A stretch of DNA of 64,000 nucleotides from Flavobacteriaceae bacterium GF1 (GTDB taxonomy: Bacteria > Bacteroidota > Bacteroidia > Flavobacteriales > Flavobacteriaceae), in the NCBI GenBank assembly GCA_009797885.1, contig WNKP01000005.1:281018-345017 (forward strand), written 5' to 3'. Positions 33,759 to 44,100 of the stretch are shown piece by piece (position 1 is the first letter of the stretch; every line of letters starts with the position of its first letter). Position numbers and translations under genes: made by a program. Below the pieces are notes generated by a model, which did no database searches, was not told where the DNA came from, and saw only the letters and a program-made list of their open reading frames with translations.

Positions 33759-35963
33759 TTATTGAATAATAAAATAGTGTACCCCGCGCATTAGCTGAAC
33801 GAATTTTCTTGGAATCAGGGTCGGTCCATCCGGTTTTTCCATCAAACGCCAAAAATCCAACCCACCTTTTCCCCTGCCCGTGGTATTTCTATTGAAATTG
33901 GCAACAACAAGGTTTTTACCGCTCCGGTCAAAGCTTATGCATTCCGGCAATGTTCCATCAAAATCGAATTCGCCCAAAAAGGAAGCCTTTCCATTCTCCT
34001 TATCCAGGCCAAACAAGGTCAATGAGCTCTCTTTTGTCTTTCCCGGATACGAATCCGGCAACCAACTCGCTTTCATGTTCAATCCCACTACGTAGCTATC
34101 ATCGGGGCTAATGGCGAATGTTTCTACATATCCGTTGCCAAAGGAAATATGTGCGGTCTTGGTATGCTTTACCTTTTCGGATAGGTACGTCTCCTTTCCG
34201 CTATCGGCTCGCGTCCTGGGAGAGTCAGGAACGTTGGTATCATCAAATCGGTAAATGGAAAGAATACTGGTGTTGTCGGCATAAGATGCCTCTTCAATAT
34301 CGGAGGTCAAATTAATATTGGTCAATAGGAAAAAGCGACCGTTATTGGTAAAATAACCAACGCCCGGTAAGGGAGCTGTCTTAAGGACATTACCCCATGT
34401 ACTAAGTTTTTTGTCCGATGTCGGGTCATATTTTAGGAACATCAACCTATCATTTCCTGCAAGTGTCACAGCGGCAAATTCACCCGAGGGATGCCAAGTA
34501 AAATGCGGGATGGCGGGAATGGTTTCACCATCCAGGGACAATCGAACCTTGTCGATAATCTTAATTTTATCCCTTTCAATTGTTCCCAGAGCAATTTCGT
34601 CGGTACCCAGTAAGGTCAGGGCAAACAGGTTTTTATGTGGATGAAAGCCCACCGATGTCGGTATGGCCTCAAAAAAAGCTTCATCTACCAATTTAGGGAC
34701 GGTATGGGTTCCGGTGAGATTTACCAAACTTAACTTTGATGCTTTGGGAATCTCATTGATATTGGATGCATTTAAAGGAGCTTGACCATCCTGTTCGGCT
34801 ATGAGCAAATGTGTTCCGTTCGTGTTCATGGACATGCTATTGGGCCATCTTCTCACGGAATTGCTCACATCCATGGAAGCCACCTCTTGGAGGCCGTTTT
34901 TTTCCATGTGAAATACCTGAAGGACATCCTTGGATTTCCCCTTCCCTTGAACTTTTCCATCAATATAGGCGGTAGCAGGCATGTCCCCATCGGTCAACAA
35001 AAAAATTTTGTCGGCATCAAAAAGGGTTTGATCGGATTTCCCAATATGTTCATAGGATACAAAAGCGAACTTTTTTCCGTCAGGTGACCAGGAAGGCACA
35101 TTTATAGTGCCTTGTCCTCCAATGAACCTAAACAGTTCCTTTATCCCATTGGTTTCAAGGTCATACAATCGAAGGGCAACCTTTTGCATTGCCGGGTGCT
35201 TGTCCCCTTGATTATCCAGGTAGGACAAAAAGACAAAATGCTTCCCATCGGGTGAGGGATGTGGAAACCAGTTTGAGTACTCGTCAAAGGTCAGTTGGAC
35301 TTTATTTCCACCATCCCTGTCCATTCGCCAAATTTGCATGTTACCGGATTGCATGGAGTTGTAATAGATGTACTGCCCATCATGCGAATAATCGGGACCA
35401 TCATCAAGACCTGGGGATGCTGTTAAACGTATTTCGGTTCCACCATCAACAGGAATGGTATAAATATCAAACTCTCCTCCACTTCGCAAGGCTGTATAAG
35501 CAAGTTCCTTACCGTCCGGAGACCAACCATGCCAAAAAGAGGGTGCTTTTTGGGTAATCTTTTTTGGCGTACCCCCCATAATGGGAACGGTATATATTGT
35601 GGAAGACCTAAAATCCCTGTCCGCATAGGGAACTTTGAGCTGGTCATAGTGACTGATGACCAATGATTGCCCATCTGGTGATATCCCGTGATCGTTATTG
35701 CACTTATCCGCAAAGTCCGTATAGATCAGTTCCTTTTTGGAACCATCCAAAAGGATTCGGTAGAGCAGCCCACCACCGTTAACCACAAAAAAGTCATTGT
35801 TCGGACTCCAATTTGGTGCCTCAAAATGGGTATCCTCTTGATATATGGTTTCCCTTAAACCTGTGTCCACGTCATAAACCTCCAATAGGGAACGAACATT
35901 TTCCAATTGTCCAAAAGTGGATATGGAAATCACAAATAGTAGTGTTGTAAAAAAGTATTTCAT
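33759..35963 (-). CDS. Exported PD40/TolB-type beta-propeller protein
   Basis: 734 residues. Signal peptide MKYFFTTLLFVISISTFGQ. The first ~330 residues are a six-bladed TolB-like propeller made of PD40 repeats: APNWSPNNDFFVV, GISPDGQSLVISHY, HGWSPDGKELAYT, DYSHDGQYIYYNS, PHPSPDGKHFVFLS and PSWSPDGKKFAFVS. The rest is a second propeller-like half (SMNTNGTHLLIAE, TWHPSGEFAAVTL, AISPDDSYVVGLN, ISFDRSGKNLVVAN). No peptidase domain follows, unlike DPP-IV or tricorn relatives. Probably periplasmic; ligand unknown. Between the stop and gnd there are 192 bp containing a short open stretch with a signal-like segment (MTIPIVHAQ), possibly a gene remnant. Confidence 0.85.
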   Translation of the reverse strand: MKYFFTTLLFVISISTFGQLENVRSLLEVYDVDTGLRETIYQEDTHFEAPNWSPNNDFFVVNGGGLLYRILLDGSKKELIYTDFADKCNNDHGISPDGQSLVISHYDQLKVPYADRDFRSSTIYTVPIMGGTPKKITQKAPSFWHGWSPDGKELAYTALRSGGEFDIYTIPVDGGTEIRLTASPGLDDGPDYSHDGQYIYYNSMQSGNMQIWRMDRDGGNKVQLTFDEYSNWFPHPSPDGKHFVFLSYLDNQGDKHPAMQKVALRLYDLETNGIKELFRFIGGQGTINVPSWSPDGKKFAFVSYEHIGKSDQTLFDADKIFLLTDGDMPATAYIDGKVQGKGKSKDVLQVFHMEKNGLQEVASMDVSNSVRRWPNSMSMNTNGTHLLIAEQDGQAPLNASNINEIPKASKLSLVNLTGTHTVPKLVDEAFFEAIPTSVGFHPHKNLFALTLLGTDEIALGTIERDKIKIIDKVRLSLDGETIPAIPHFTWHPSGEFAAVTLAGNDRLMFLKYDPTSDKKLSTWGNVLKTAPLPGVGYFTNNGRFFLLTNINLTSDIEEASYADNTSILSIYRFDDTNVPDSPRTRADSGKETYLSEKVKHTKTAHISFGNGYVETFAISPDDSYVVGLNMKASWLPDSYPGKTKESSLTLFGLDKENGKASFLGEFDFDGTLPECISFDRSGKNLVVANFNRNTTGRGKGGLDFWRLMEKPDGPTLIPRKFVQLMRGVHYFIIQ

Positions 35964-35984
35964 TGGTGTAAATATTTATCAAAA

Positions 35985-36392
35985 TCAACGTATTATCCAA
36001 TTAAAAATGAGAGTAGACGGTATATTCCCTAGCAGGTATTTTCCATTTCCCATTAAGAGTGGAGGGACGAATCCAAGCAGGGAAACAAGTGTCATCTCCC
36101 ATTTTAGGCAAAGGGATTCCCCCCATCGGGCCTTAAAAGGGAATATTGACACGAAACCCTTTAAAATCAGACTTGAAATAGGGGTTATCATCCCAAAAAG
36201 AAGTAACGGAAAAAATAAGATGTCACCTGTTGATGTCAATAAAATTAGGAGTTTATTCGTAAACTTCACGAAGGCAAAGAACGCTACACGTTCAACCTTC
36301 GAAAAGGACTTTTTCCAATTCAAAAAACCATGGACTACCAACATTACAACATCGGGGCTTGTTCTTAAAAAGCCATTGGCGATAGCGTTCAC
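35985..36392 (-). CDS. Uncertain ORF, possible small membrane protein
   Basis: 135 codons from a GTG at 36392, with hydrophobic stretches (LLILLTSTGDILFFPLLLFG, MTLVSLLGFVPPLL). The 511-bp stretch between the PD40 gene and the AraC gene has no better candidate; an open frame on the opposite strand covers the same bases and looks less protein-like. No family recognised, no clear ribosome-binding site. It could be a decayed gene. The flank near 36391-36416 has two ACGAGCT repeats 19 bp apart. Confidence 0.28.
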   Translation of the reverse strand: MNAIANGFLRTSPDVVMLVVHGFLNWKKSFSKVERVAFFAFVKFTNKLLILLTSTGDILFFPLLLFGMITPISSLILKGFVSIFPFKARWGESLCLKWEMTLVSLLGFVPPLLMGNGKYLLGNIPSTLIFNWIIR

Positions 36393-36474
36393 GAGCTTGT
36401 TTCTTAGTAACGAGCTAAGTTATGGGAAGCATACTATTTGAATAAAATCAAAAGAAAAGGAAAAATAATCAAAA

Positions 36475-37371
36475 TCAATTATTTTGGTATTTATATTCTT
36501 GTGGGGACTTTCCTGTAATCCTTTTGAAGAACCTTGAAAAATTTGTGGGCTCCTCGAAACCCAGGGAATAGGAAATATCGGATATGGAACTATCGCTGTA
36601 GCTGAGTTGTAACTTGGCGGTTTTAACAACATTATCTTCTATAATTTCCTTTGCCGTTTTACCGGTATTGCGCTTACTAATGGCATTAAGATGGTTAGGC
36701 GTTACCCCTAATTGTTCAGCATAAAACAACACTTTTCGCTCTTTTAAATGAAGACTGGCAACAAGATTAAGGTATCGCTTGAATAAACTTGTGGAACTGG
36801 CTTTCCGGTTTGATTGCGATTCATTTTTAAGCCAGATTTCCTTAATGAAAAACAATAGAAAAGTCAGGTAAGCTATAATCTTATTTCGACGACAAGGACT
36901 GTTGGAAGTATAAATACTTTGGAGTTGCTCCAGTTGTTCTCTAAGTTTGGAAAAATCTTTTGACCCTACTGACAGCATATTCTCATTCTCAATATTGAAC
37001 AGCCCATCAAATTCCGAATTCAGGAAATTTGCCCTTTCCAAATCGAAAAGACTTTTTTTGAAATATATCAAGTATCCGTCCAAATTTTCATTTCGTACCC
37101 AAGAATATATATGTGCGGGGGAGATAAAGTAAATATTTCCAGAATCCTGCGTATACTTTCTTTCATCAATCCGATAGGCTCCAACATCTCCCGTGGTAAT
37201 GATATTGATTTGAAAGAAATTTTTCTGAAATGCCGACATGATGGGAACGGTATTTTCTCCTAGATTCGATATTTGAACAATAAAAAAATCCTCCAGTTCG
37301 CTCCTTACAGAGCAGTTGGCCGCCTCAAGATAGGCATTGATTGATTCGTATCTTGTTATCCTGTTTTTCAT
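36475..37371 (-). CDS. AraC-family transcriptional regulator
   Basis: 298 residues. The N-terminal ~170 residues form a cupin-like sensing domain (DSGNIYFISPAHIYSWVRNENLDGYLIYFKK). The C-terminal ~100 residues hold two helix-turn-helix motifs: RKVLFYAEQLGVTPNHLNAISKR and SISDISYSLGFEEPTNFSRFFKRITGKSPQEY. Type common in Flavobacteriia for control of nearby genes in answer to small molecules. It is divergent from the giant surface-protein gene across ~800 bp that contain paired direct repeats spaced two helical turns apart, so it could regulate that gene or itself. Inducer unknown. Confidence 0.88.
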   Translation of the reverse strand: MKNRITRYESINAYLEAANCSVRSELEDFFIVQISNLGENTVPIMSAFQKNFFQINIITTGDVGAYRIDERKYTQDSGNIYFISPAHIYSWVRNENLDGYLIYFKKSLFDLERANFLNSEFDGLFNIENENMLSVGSKDFSKLREQLEQLQSIYTSNSPCRRNKIIAYLTFLLFFIKEIWLKNESQSNRKASSTSLFKRYLNLVASLHLKERKVLFYAEQLGVTPNHLNAISKRNTGKTAKEIIEDNVVKTAKLQLSYSDSSISDISYSLGFEEPTNFSRFFKRITGKSPQEYKYQNN

Positions 37372-37553
37372 CTTTGAAAAAGATAGGAATTGGTTTTAAC
37401 TTTTAAAATCTTGGCTATTCTGAATTATCACATCCCTTAAAACAATCCTTTTAAACGGTGTAAAACCTTTGTATGATGCTCGAAACAATTAATTCGTAAA
37501 TCTTGAAAATACAGGAAAAATAGATGGGAAGAGCCAACAATGCGCACAAAAAA

Positions 37554-37561
37554 GGGGGGGG
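37554..37561. repeat. G8 homopolymer tract (after A6)
   Basis: Eight consecutive G follow six A, about 180 bp upstream of the AraC start and 615 bp upstream of the giant gene. Runs of this length are prone to slipped-strand change and in other bacteria switch surface genes on and off. Confidence 0.7.
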
Positions 37562-37761
37562 CAAAGCGTTGACGCACCTATCCCAAACCACAATCTTTTT
37601 GAAGAATGTTTGTTTTGATCCATTTTTTAATGGGACATTTTAGCGTGTAAAATGATACGTCCCAAATTATCCTTTACGGTAACGCACTCCATTAGATCAT
37701 GCTTCCAAAAGGAACTTCCTGTCCAATTCCCCAGGATCTCCCACTTATTATTAAATAAAAG

Positions 37762-37800
37762 CACTTGTTACACTGAAAGAAAACACTTGTTACATCAGTG
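37762..37800. promoter_or_regulatory. Paired direct repeats, possible AraC-type binding site
   Basis: CACTTGTTACA occurs at 37762-37772 and again at 37784-37794, exactly 22 bp apart (about two helical turns), as AraC-family proteins prefer. An inverted repeat CACTGA...TCAGTG overlaps the second copy. A -7-like TACCTTTA lies ~30 bp further on, which would place the repeats at an activator position. Confidence 0.4.
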
Positions 37801-38175
37801 TTAAAGTATTGTCTTCAAGGGGATACCTTTACAGGATATAGTGTCATACAATACTTCCGATAGGTAACCTTCCCGTCTTGCAAACCTTGGAATACTTCGG
37901 ATCCAAAGCAACGGGTTCGTTCGGTTGGATGAGTTGAAAAGATTGGCCTACAAGGGATTTACCGTTTTGGAAAACCATGGGAAAACAATGTCCGGGATGT
38001 CGTGCAGTATGGGGTGCTTGGAAGTTACAGGGCATCCCTGGGATTTTTTGCGTCCATTTCCGTTCCCTACACCAGTTCCATGGCCCTTTCGTTGGGATCC
38101 GAAGCACCCTTTTTGCCCTACGGCAATACCAATCAATCCGAGAACCACTGCTTTATACCAATACCTTGATAAGTT

Positions 38176-41100
38176 ATGAGAACAAACTACCCAATGGGCC
38201 TAAGGGGGTCCGTGCTTCCCTTTTTTATATGCCTATGGATGACTACGGGCCTCTTTGCCCAAAGGGAATTGATCACCACCTGGGATACCAAGAAAGCCGG
38301 ATCGTCCGACAGCAATTCCATCCGCATCGAGGCCAGGGGAACTTATGATGTGGACCTGGGGAATGATGGTACCTATGATCTGTTTGACCAGGAAGGGGTA
38401 ACCGAGATAGATGTCACTGAACATAACTATGCCGCCGGAGAGATACAAGTGGCTCTTCGCAGTGCCATCTCCGGGGCCGGGACTCTTGGCGGGATATTTT
38501 TCGTCAATAAACACGACAAGCTGAAGCTACTTTCCGTGGACCAGTGGGGAACCGATACCTCGTGGAGCGGCTACATTTATGGTGCATTTTGGGGATGTAC
38601 CAATTTGGATGTAGTGGCGACCGATACTCCCGACCTAAGCCAGGTGATCAGTATGGAGGGCATGTTTGGCGAGTGTACCTCCCTTAAGGGGAATGCAAGT
38701 TTCGATACCTGGGACGTGAGCAACGTGAGGAGTATGCGATGGGTATTTTTGAATGCAACTTCTTTTAACGCGTACATCGGTTCCTGGAATGTGGCCAAGG
38801 TCACCAATTTTGGTTCGATGTTTGAAGGTGCAACAACCTTTAACCAGAATATCAGTTCCTGGAACACCAGCAGTGCCAACGGTATGACAGAAATGTTCAA
38901 AGGGGCGGTCTCCTTCAATCAAAACCTGGGCAATTGGTACCTCGGTGCGCTTTACGATGACTATACAGGTTCAGGTCCACATCAAAATGGTACCGGTATG
39001 CTTGACAATAGTGGGCTTTCCGGTGCAAACTGGGACAAAACGATCATCGGTTGGTACGTTCAGGGCTTTACCAACGAGCCTACTATAGGTGCCGAAGGGC
39101 TGTTCTATTGCAACGCCGGACCGTACCGTGACGCCATGAGCTTCATTTTTGTCGGCGACAAAGAGAAAGTTGGTGGTCCCGTTGCCCGGTGCAAGCAGGA
39201 GGTAACGCTTCATCTAAATGCCAGTGGTACGGCCACGTTAACGCCCGATCTTGTGGACAATGGAACCTATGATACCTGTGGCATTAAGTCCCTAAGCGTG
39301 TCCCAGAGCAGCTTCTCTACCAACGACCTTGGGGAAAACACGGTCACCTTGATTGCGTTCAACAATCGTACTTGGGGATCTTCCTGCACTACAACGGTAA
39401 ATGTAGAGCCGCGCTCAAGGGTATTTATGACCACCTGGGATACGTCCGAGACTGGCACTGGCACATCCGATGCGAACTCCATCACCATCCCCGCTTTGGG
39501 GACCTACGATGTGGATTTGGGCAATGATGGCAGCTATGACCTGTTCGATCAGACCAATGAAATTACCGTAGATGTCACGGAGTATGGCCACACCGCAGGG
39601 GAAATACAAGTGGCCCTCCGCAATGCGGCCTCCGGAACGCTGACCGGAATACGTTTCAGCACTACGGCCGATCCTCAGAAGTTGCTCTCCGTGGATCAAT
39701 GGGGCAGTAGCATAGCCTGGAGCACTATGGAGGATGCATTTAGCGGCTGTAGTAATCTGGATGTTAAGGCGACCGATGTTCCCGACCTGGGCAATGTGAC
39801 CGATATGACCCGGATGTTTCGGGGGTGTACCTCCCTTAAGGGGACAGCGAGCTTCTCCAATTGGAACACCAGCAATGTGACCGATATGGACTATATGTTT
39901 ATGAATGCAAGCAGCTTTGACCAAAACATAGGTCCCTGGAATGTGGCCCAGGTGACCACAATGCAAACCATGCTTTCTGGTGCAGGCACCTTTGACCAGA
40001 ACCTGGGGAACTGGAACCTGGGACAGTTGACCGATGGCGATGCCATGCTCAGGAACAGTGGCCTTTCCGTGGACAACTGGGATGCCACACTGACCGGTTG
40101 GCACAAGCAGGGCCTCACCAACACCGCAAACATCGGTGCCCAAGGACTGGTCTACTGCGCTGCCTATGCCGAGCGTGCCGCACTGACCTTCAACATTATG
40201 GGCGATAGCAAGGCCACTACCCAGCCGATACCACAGTGCCAGGAAGCGACAATTCAACTGGACTTCGAGGGAACTGCCACCCTGGATGCCTCTCTTGTGG
40301 ACAACGATAGCTATGGCTGCGGGATTTCATTGCGTGTATCCCAGAGCAACTTTACCACCGACAATATCGGCACGAACACGGTCACCCTAACGGTAACAGA
40401 CTCCAGTGCGAATGAAAAAACCTGTCTGGCCACGGTGAACGTGCTGTCCTTTCCAAAAAATCGGTTCATCACCACCTGGGACACGGCCAAAACCAATGCC
40501 CACTCATCCAACAGCAACTCCATCACCATACCCGCCACGGGGGCCTACGATGTGGACCTCGGCAATGACGGTACGTTTGACCTGTTCGATCAGACCGATG
40601 AAACTACCGTGAACGTCACCAACTACACTGACCCCGACGGCAACAACTATACGGCGGGGGAGATACAAGTGGCCCTTCGCAATGCCATCTCCGGAAATGG
40701 TAACCTCACCAGGATACATTTCAATAATGTGGGTGACCGAGAGAAGCTGCTCTCCGTAGACCAGTGGGGCAACAATATCCCCTGGAGCACCATGGAAAAT
40801 GCATTTTACGGCTGCGCCAATATGGATGTGCTGGCCACCGATGCCCCCGTCCTAAGCAACGTGATCAGTATGTATTGGATGTTCACCGGATGCACGAAAC
40901 TCAGGGGAGAGACGAGTTTCTCCACCTGGAACACCAGCAAGGTGACCGATATGACCAGCATGTTTAGTGGCTTGAGTGCCTTTAACGGGGCCATCGGTTC
41001 CTGGGACACCAGTAGCGTTACCACTATGGCCGGCATGCTTTTGGGCACAACTGCCTTTGATCAGAACTTGGGCAAATGGGACTTGAGGGCATTGAGCAGT

Positions 41101-44100
41101 GCCAGTTTCGGTGGTGGTTTTGCCATGCTCAATAACAGTGGGCTCTCCGTGGAAAACTGGGACAACACGTTAATCGGTTGGCACCAGCAGGGCTTCACCA
41201 ATACCCCCACTATTAACGCTTTAGGACTGACCTACTGCAAGGCCCATGCTGAGCGTGATGCATTGACCTTCAATATTTCCGGCGATGTCCTATCCGATGT
41301 CACGAAAGCTGTATGTAAGACAGCAGTGACACTCCGATTGGGCCTCGACGGTACAGCGACCCTGGAAGCCTACCGTGTGGATAATGGCAGCGTGGGTTGT
41401 GGGGGTACCTCACTAGCGTTGTCCAAGAGCAACTTCTCCACTGACGACATCGGCACGCATACGGTCACCCTAACGGTGAGCGGTGGCAACAACAAGACGG
41501 ATACCTGCACCACCACAGTGACCGTGGAGAATCCCCCCACGAACCTTTTTATCACTACATGGGACACGACCAAACCCGGTTCCAATGCGAGTTCCATTCG
41601 TATCCCTGCTGCTGGGGGAGCCTACGATGTAGACCTGGGCAACGATGGCACCTATGAACTGTCCGATCAGACCGGGACCATCGATATAGATGTCACAACC
41701 TATAATTATCAGACCGGGAAAATACAAGTGGCTCTTCGCAATGCCATCTCCGGTAATGGGAATCTGGCCAGGATACATTTTAACGGTACGGGAGATAGGC
41801 GGAAACTGCTCTCCGTGGACCAATGGGGCAGCGCTATCTCCTGGAGCTCCATGGAAAATGCATTTTGGGGCTGTACCAATCTGGATGTTAAGGCGACCGA
41901 CACCCCCGACCTAAGCAATGTGACCAGTATGGAGGGTATGTTCCGCCTATGTACATCACTTACGGGGACGACGAGCTTCCCTAGTTGGAACACCAGTAGT
42001 GTAACCGATATGGACTATATGTTCATGAACGCAACCGAGTTTAACGGGAACATTAGTTCCTGGAATGTGGCCAAAGTAACCACTATGCATACCATGTTTG
42101 GGAGTGCAAGCACCTTTGACCAGGACATCGGTTCCTGGAACACCAGCAGCGTGTCCGATATGAAGTGGATGTTCTTGAATGCAAGCGCCTTTGACCAGGA
42201 TTTGAGTTCTTGGGACACCAGCAGCGTAACCGATATGTTAGGGATGTTTGCTGGAACAGTGGCCTTTAACAGGGACATCGGTTCCTGGAACACCAGCAGC
42301 GTTTCCGATATGGGCAATATGTTTGCGGTCACAAGTGCCTTTGACCAGGACTTAAATTCCTGGGATACCAGCGAAGTGACCAATATGGGCAGTATGTTCC
42401 GGGAGGCCAGCGCCTTCAACGGGAACATTAGTTCCTGGAATACGAGCAAGGTAACCGATATGGGCCAGATGTTCGATGGCGCAACTGTCTTTGACCGGAA
42501 CCTGGGGGGCTGGGACCTGGAGCAGTTGACCAATGGTACCGATATGCTCGACAAGAGTGGGCTTTCGCTTAACAGCTGGGATGCCACCATCAAAGGTTGG
42601 CACCAGCAAGGATTCAAAAACACCATCACTATAGGCGCCGATGGCCTGGTCTACTGCACCGCCTATGTCGAGCGTGCCGCATTGACCCTTAACATTGTCG
42701 ATGATCGCGCAGAAACCATCCTTCCGGATGCGCGTTGCAAATCGGCGACAATCCAACTGGATCCCACGGGATCGGCCACCCTGACTGCCGATCTTGTGGA
42801 TGATGGTTCCAGCGATGCCTGTGGGATTTCATTGAGTATATCCCAGGGCAGCTTCACTACCGACGACATTGGCGAGAACACGATTACCCTGACAGTAACC
42901 GACTCCAATGGGAACAAGGATACCTGCCCGGCCACGGTCACCGTAGAGGAGAAATCCGCAAACCCTTTCGTTACCACCTGGGACACCACCAAATCCGGCA
43001 CTTCCAATGGGAATTCCATCAAAATCCCCGCTATAGGGACCTATGATGTGGACCTCGGCAATGATGGCACCTACGAACTGCGGGGAAGGACCGGGACCAT
43101 TGAGATAGATATCACTCAATATAACCATACCGCCGGCGAAATACAGGTGGCCCTCCGCAATGCCCTCACCGGGAACCTGACCGGGATACGGTTCAACAAT
43201 ACGGGTGACCGGCAAAAGCTGCTCTCTGTGGACCAATGGGGAGACGGAATCCCCTGGAGCGCCATGGCAGGTGCATACCATGGTTGTACCAATCTGGAAA
43301 TCCAGGCCACCGATGTTCCCGACATGGGTAGTGTGACCAATATGGGTTCGATGTTCTACGGATGCAGTTCACTTTCGGGAACCAAGGGCTTCTCCAACTG
43401 GAATACGGGCAATGTGACCAATATGGGCTATATGTTCTATGGGGCAAGCAATTTTAATGGGGACATCGGTTCCTGGAATACGGCCAAAGTGACCACTATG
43501 GAGCGGATGTTCTCCGGCGCAAGCACTTTTAACGTGGACATCGGTTCCTGGAATGTCTCCAAAGTGACTTCTATGGAGCGGATGTTCTTCAGGGCAAGCG
43601 CCTTTGACCAGGATTTGGGTTGGAACACGGGCAGCGTGACCGATATGGGCCTTATGTTTCAGAAAGCAAGTGCCTTTAACGGGGACATTAGCTCCTGGAA
43701 CACGGCTAGCGTTACCGATATGGCCGATATGTTCGTCGATGCAACTGCCTTTGATCAGGACATCGGTTCCTGGAGCACGGACAAGGTGGTTAATATGGCC
43801 GGCATGTTTTGGAAAGCAAATGCCTTTAACCAGGACATTGGCTCTTGGAATGTGGGCAGTGTGACCAGTATGCGCGCGATGTTCAGGGAGGCAAGTGCCT
43901 TCAATCAAAATATTGGTGCCTGGAACACAAGTGAGGTGACCGATATGACCGGCATGTTTGCGAACGCAACCGTCTTCAATCAGAACCTGGGCTTATGGAA
44001 ACTGGGGAAGTTGGGCAATGGCATGGATATGCTGGACAACAGTGGGCTCTCCATGGACAATTGGGATGCCACCCTCATTGGTTGGCATGATCAGGGTCTT

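Larger units (their letters stand above)
37372..38175. other. Long intergenic region between the AraC gene and the giant surface protein
   Basis: About 800 bp with no convincing gene. It holds an A6G8 tract (37548-37561), a pair of CACTTGTTACA direct repeats (37762-37772 and 37784-37794), an inverted repeat CACTGA/TCAGTG (37771-37776 and 37795-37800), and a near-consensus -7 element TACCTTTA (37824-37831). An 84-codon open stretch at 37925-38179 overlaps the giant gene start by 4 bp; its composition is not protein-like enough to call a gene. The giant gene's leader may be over 300 nt long. Confidence 0.6.

Noticed and set aside
33577..33852. A 91-codon minus-strand frame overlapping the end of the PD40 gene
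   Set aside because: Its first half is an out-of-frame reading of the PD40 C-terminus. Only the last ~40 codons might be a gene remnant, noted as a weak finding.
35917..36441. A 174-codon plus-strand open frame between the PD40 gene and the AraC gene
   Set aside because: It overlaps the start of the PD40 gene on the other strand and its translation looks random; the minus-strand alternative at 35985-36392 is slightly better and is listed with low confidence.
37925..38179. An 84-codon plus-strand open stretch overlapping the giant gene start by 4 bp
   Set aside because: The overlap is tempting as translational coupling, but the sequence is rich in P, F and W without structure, has no family resemblance and no convincing ribosome-binding site.
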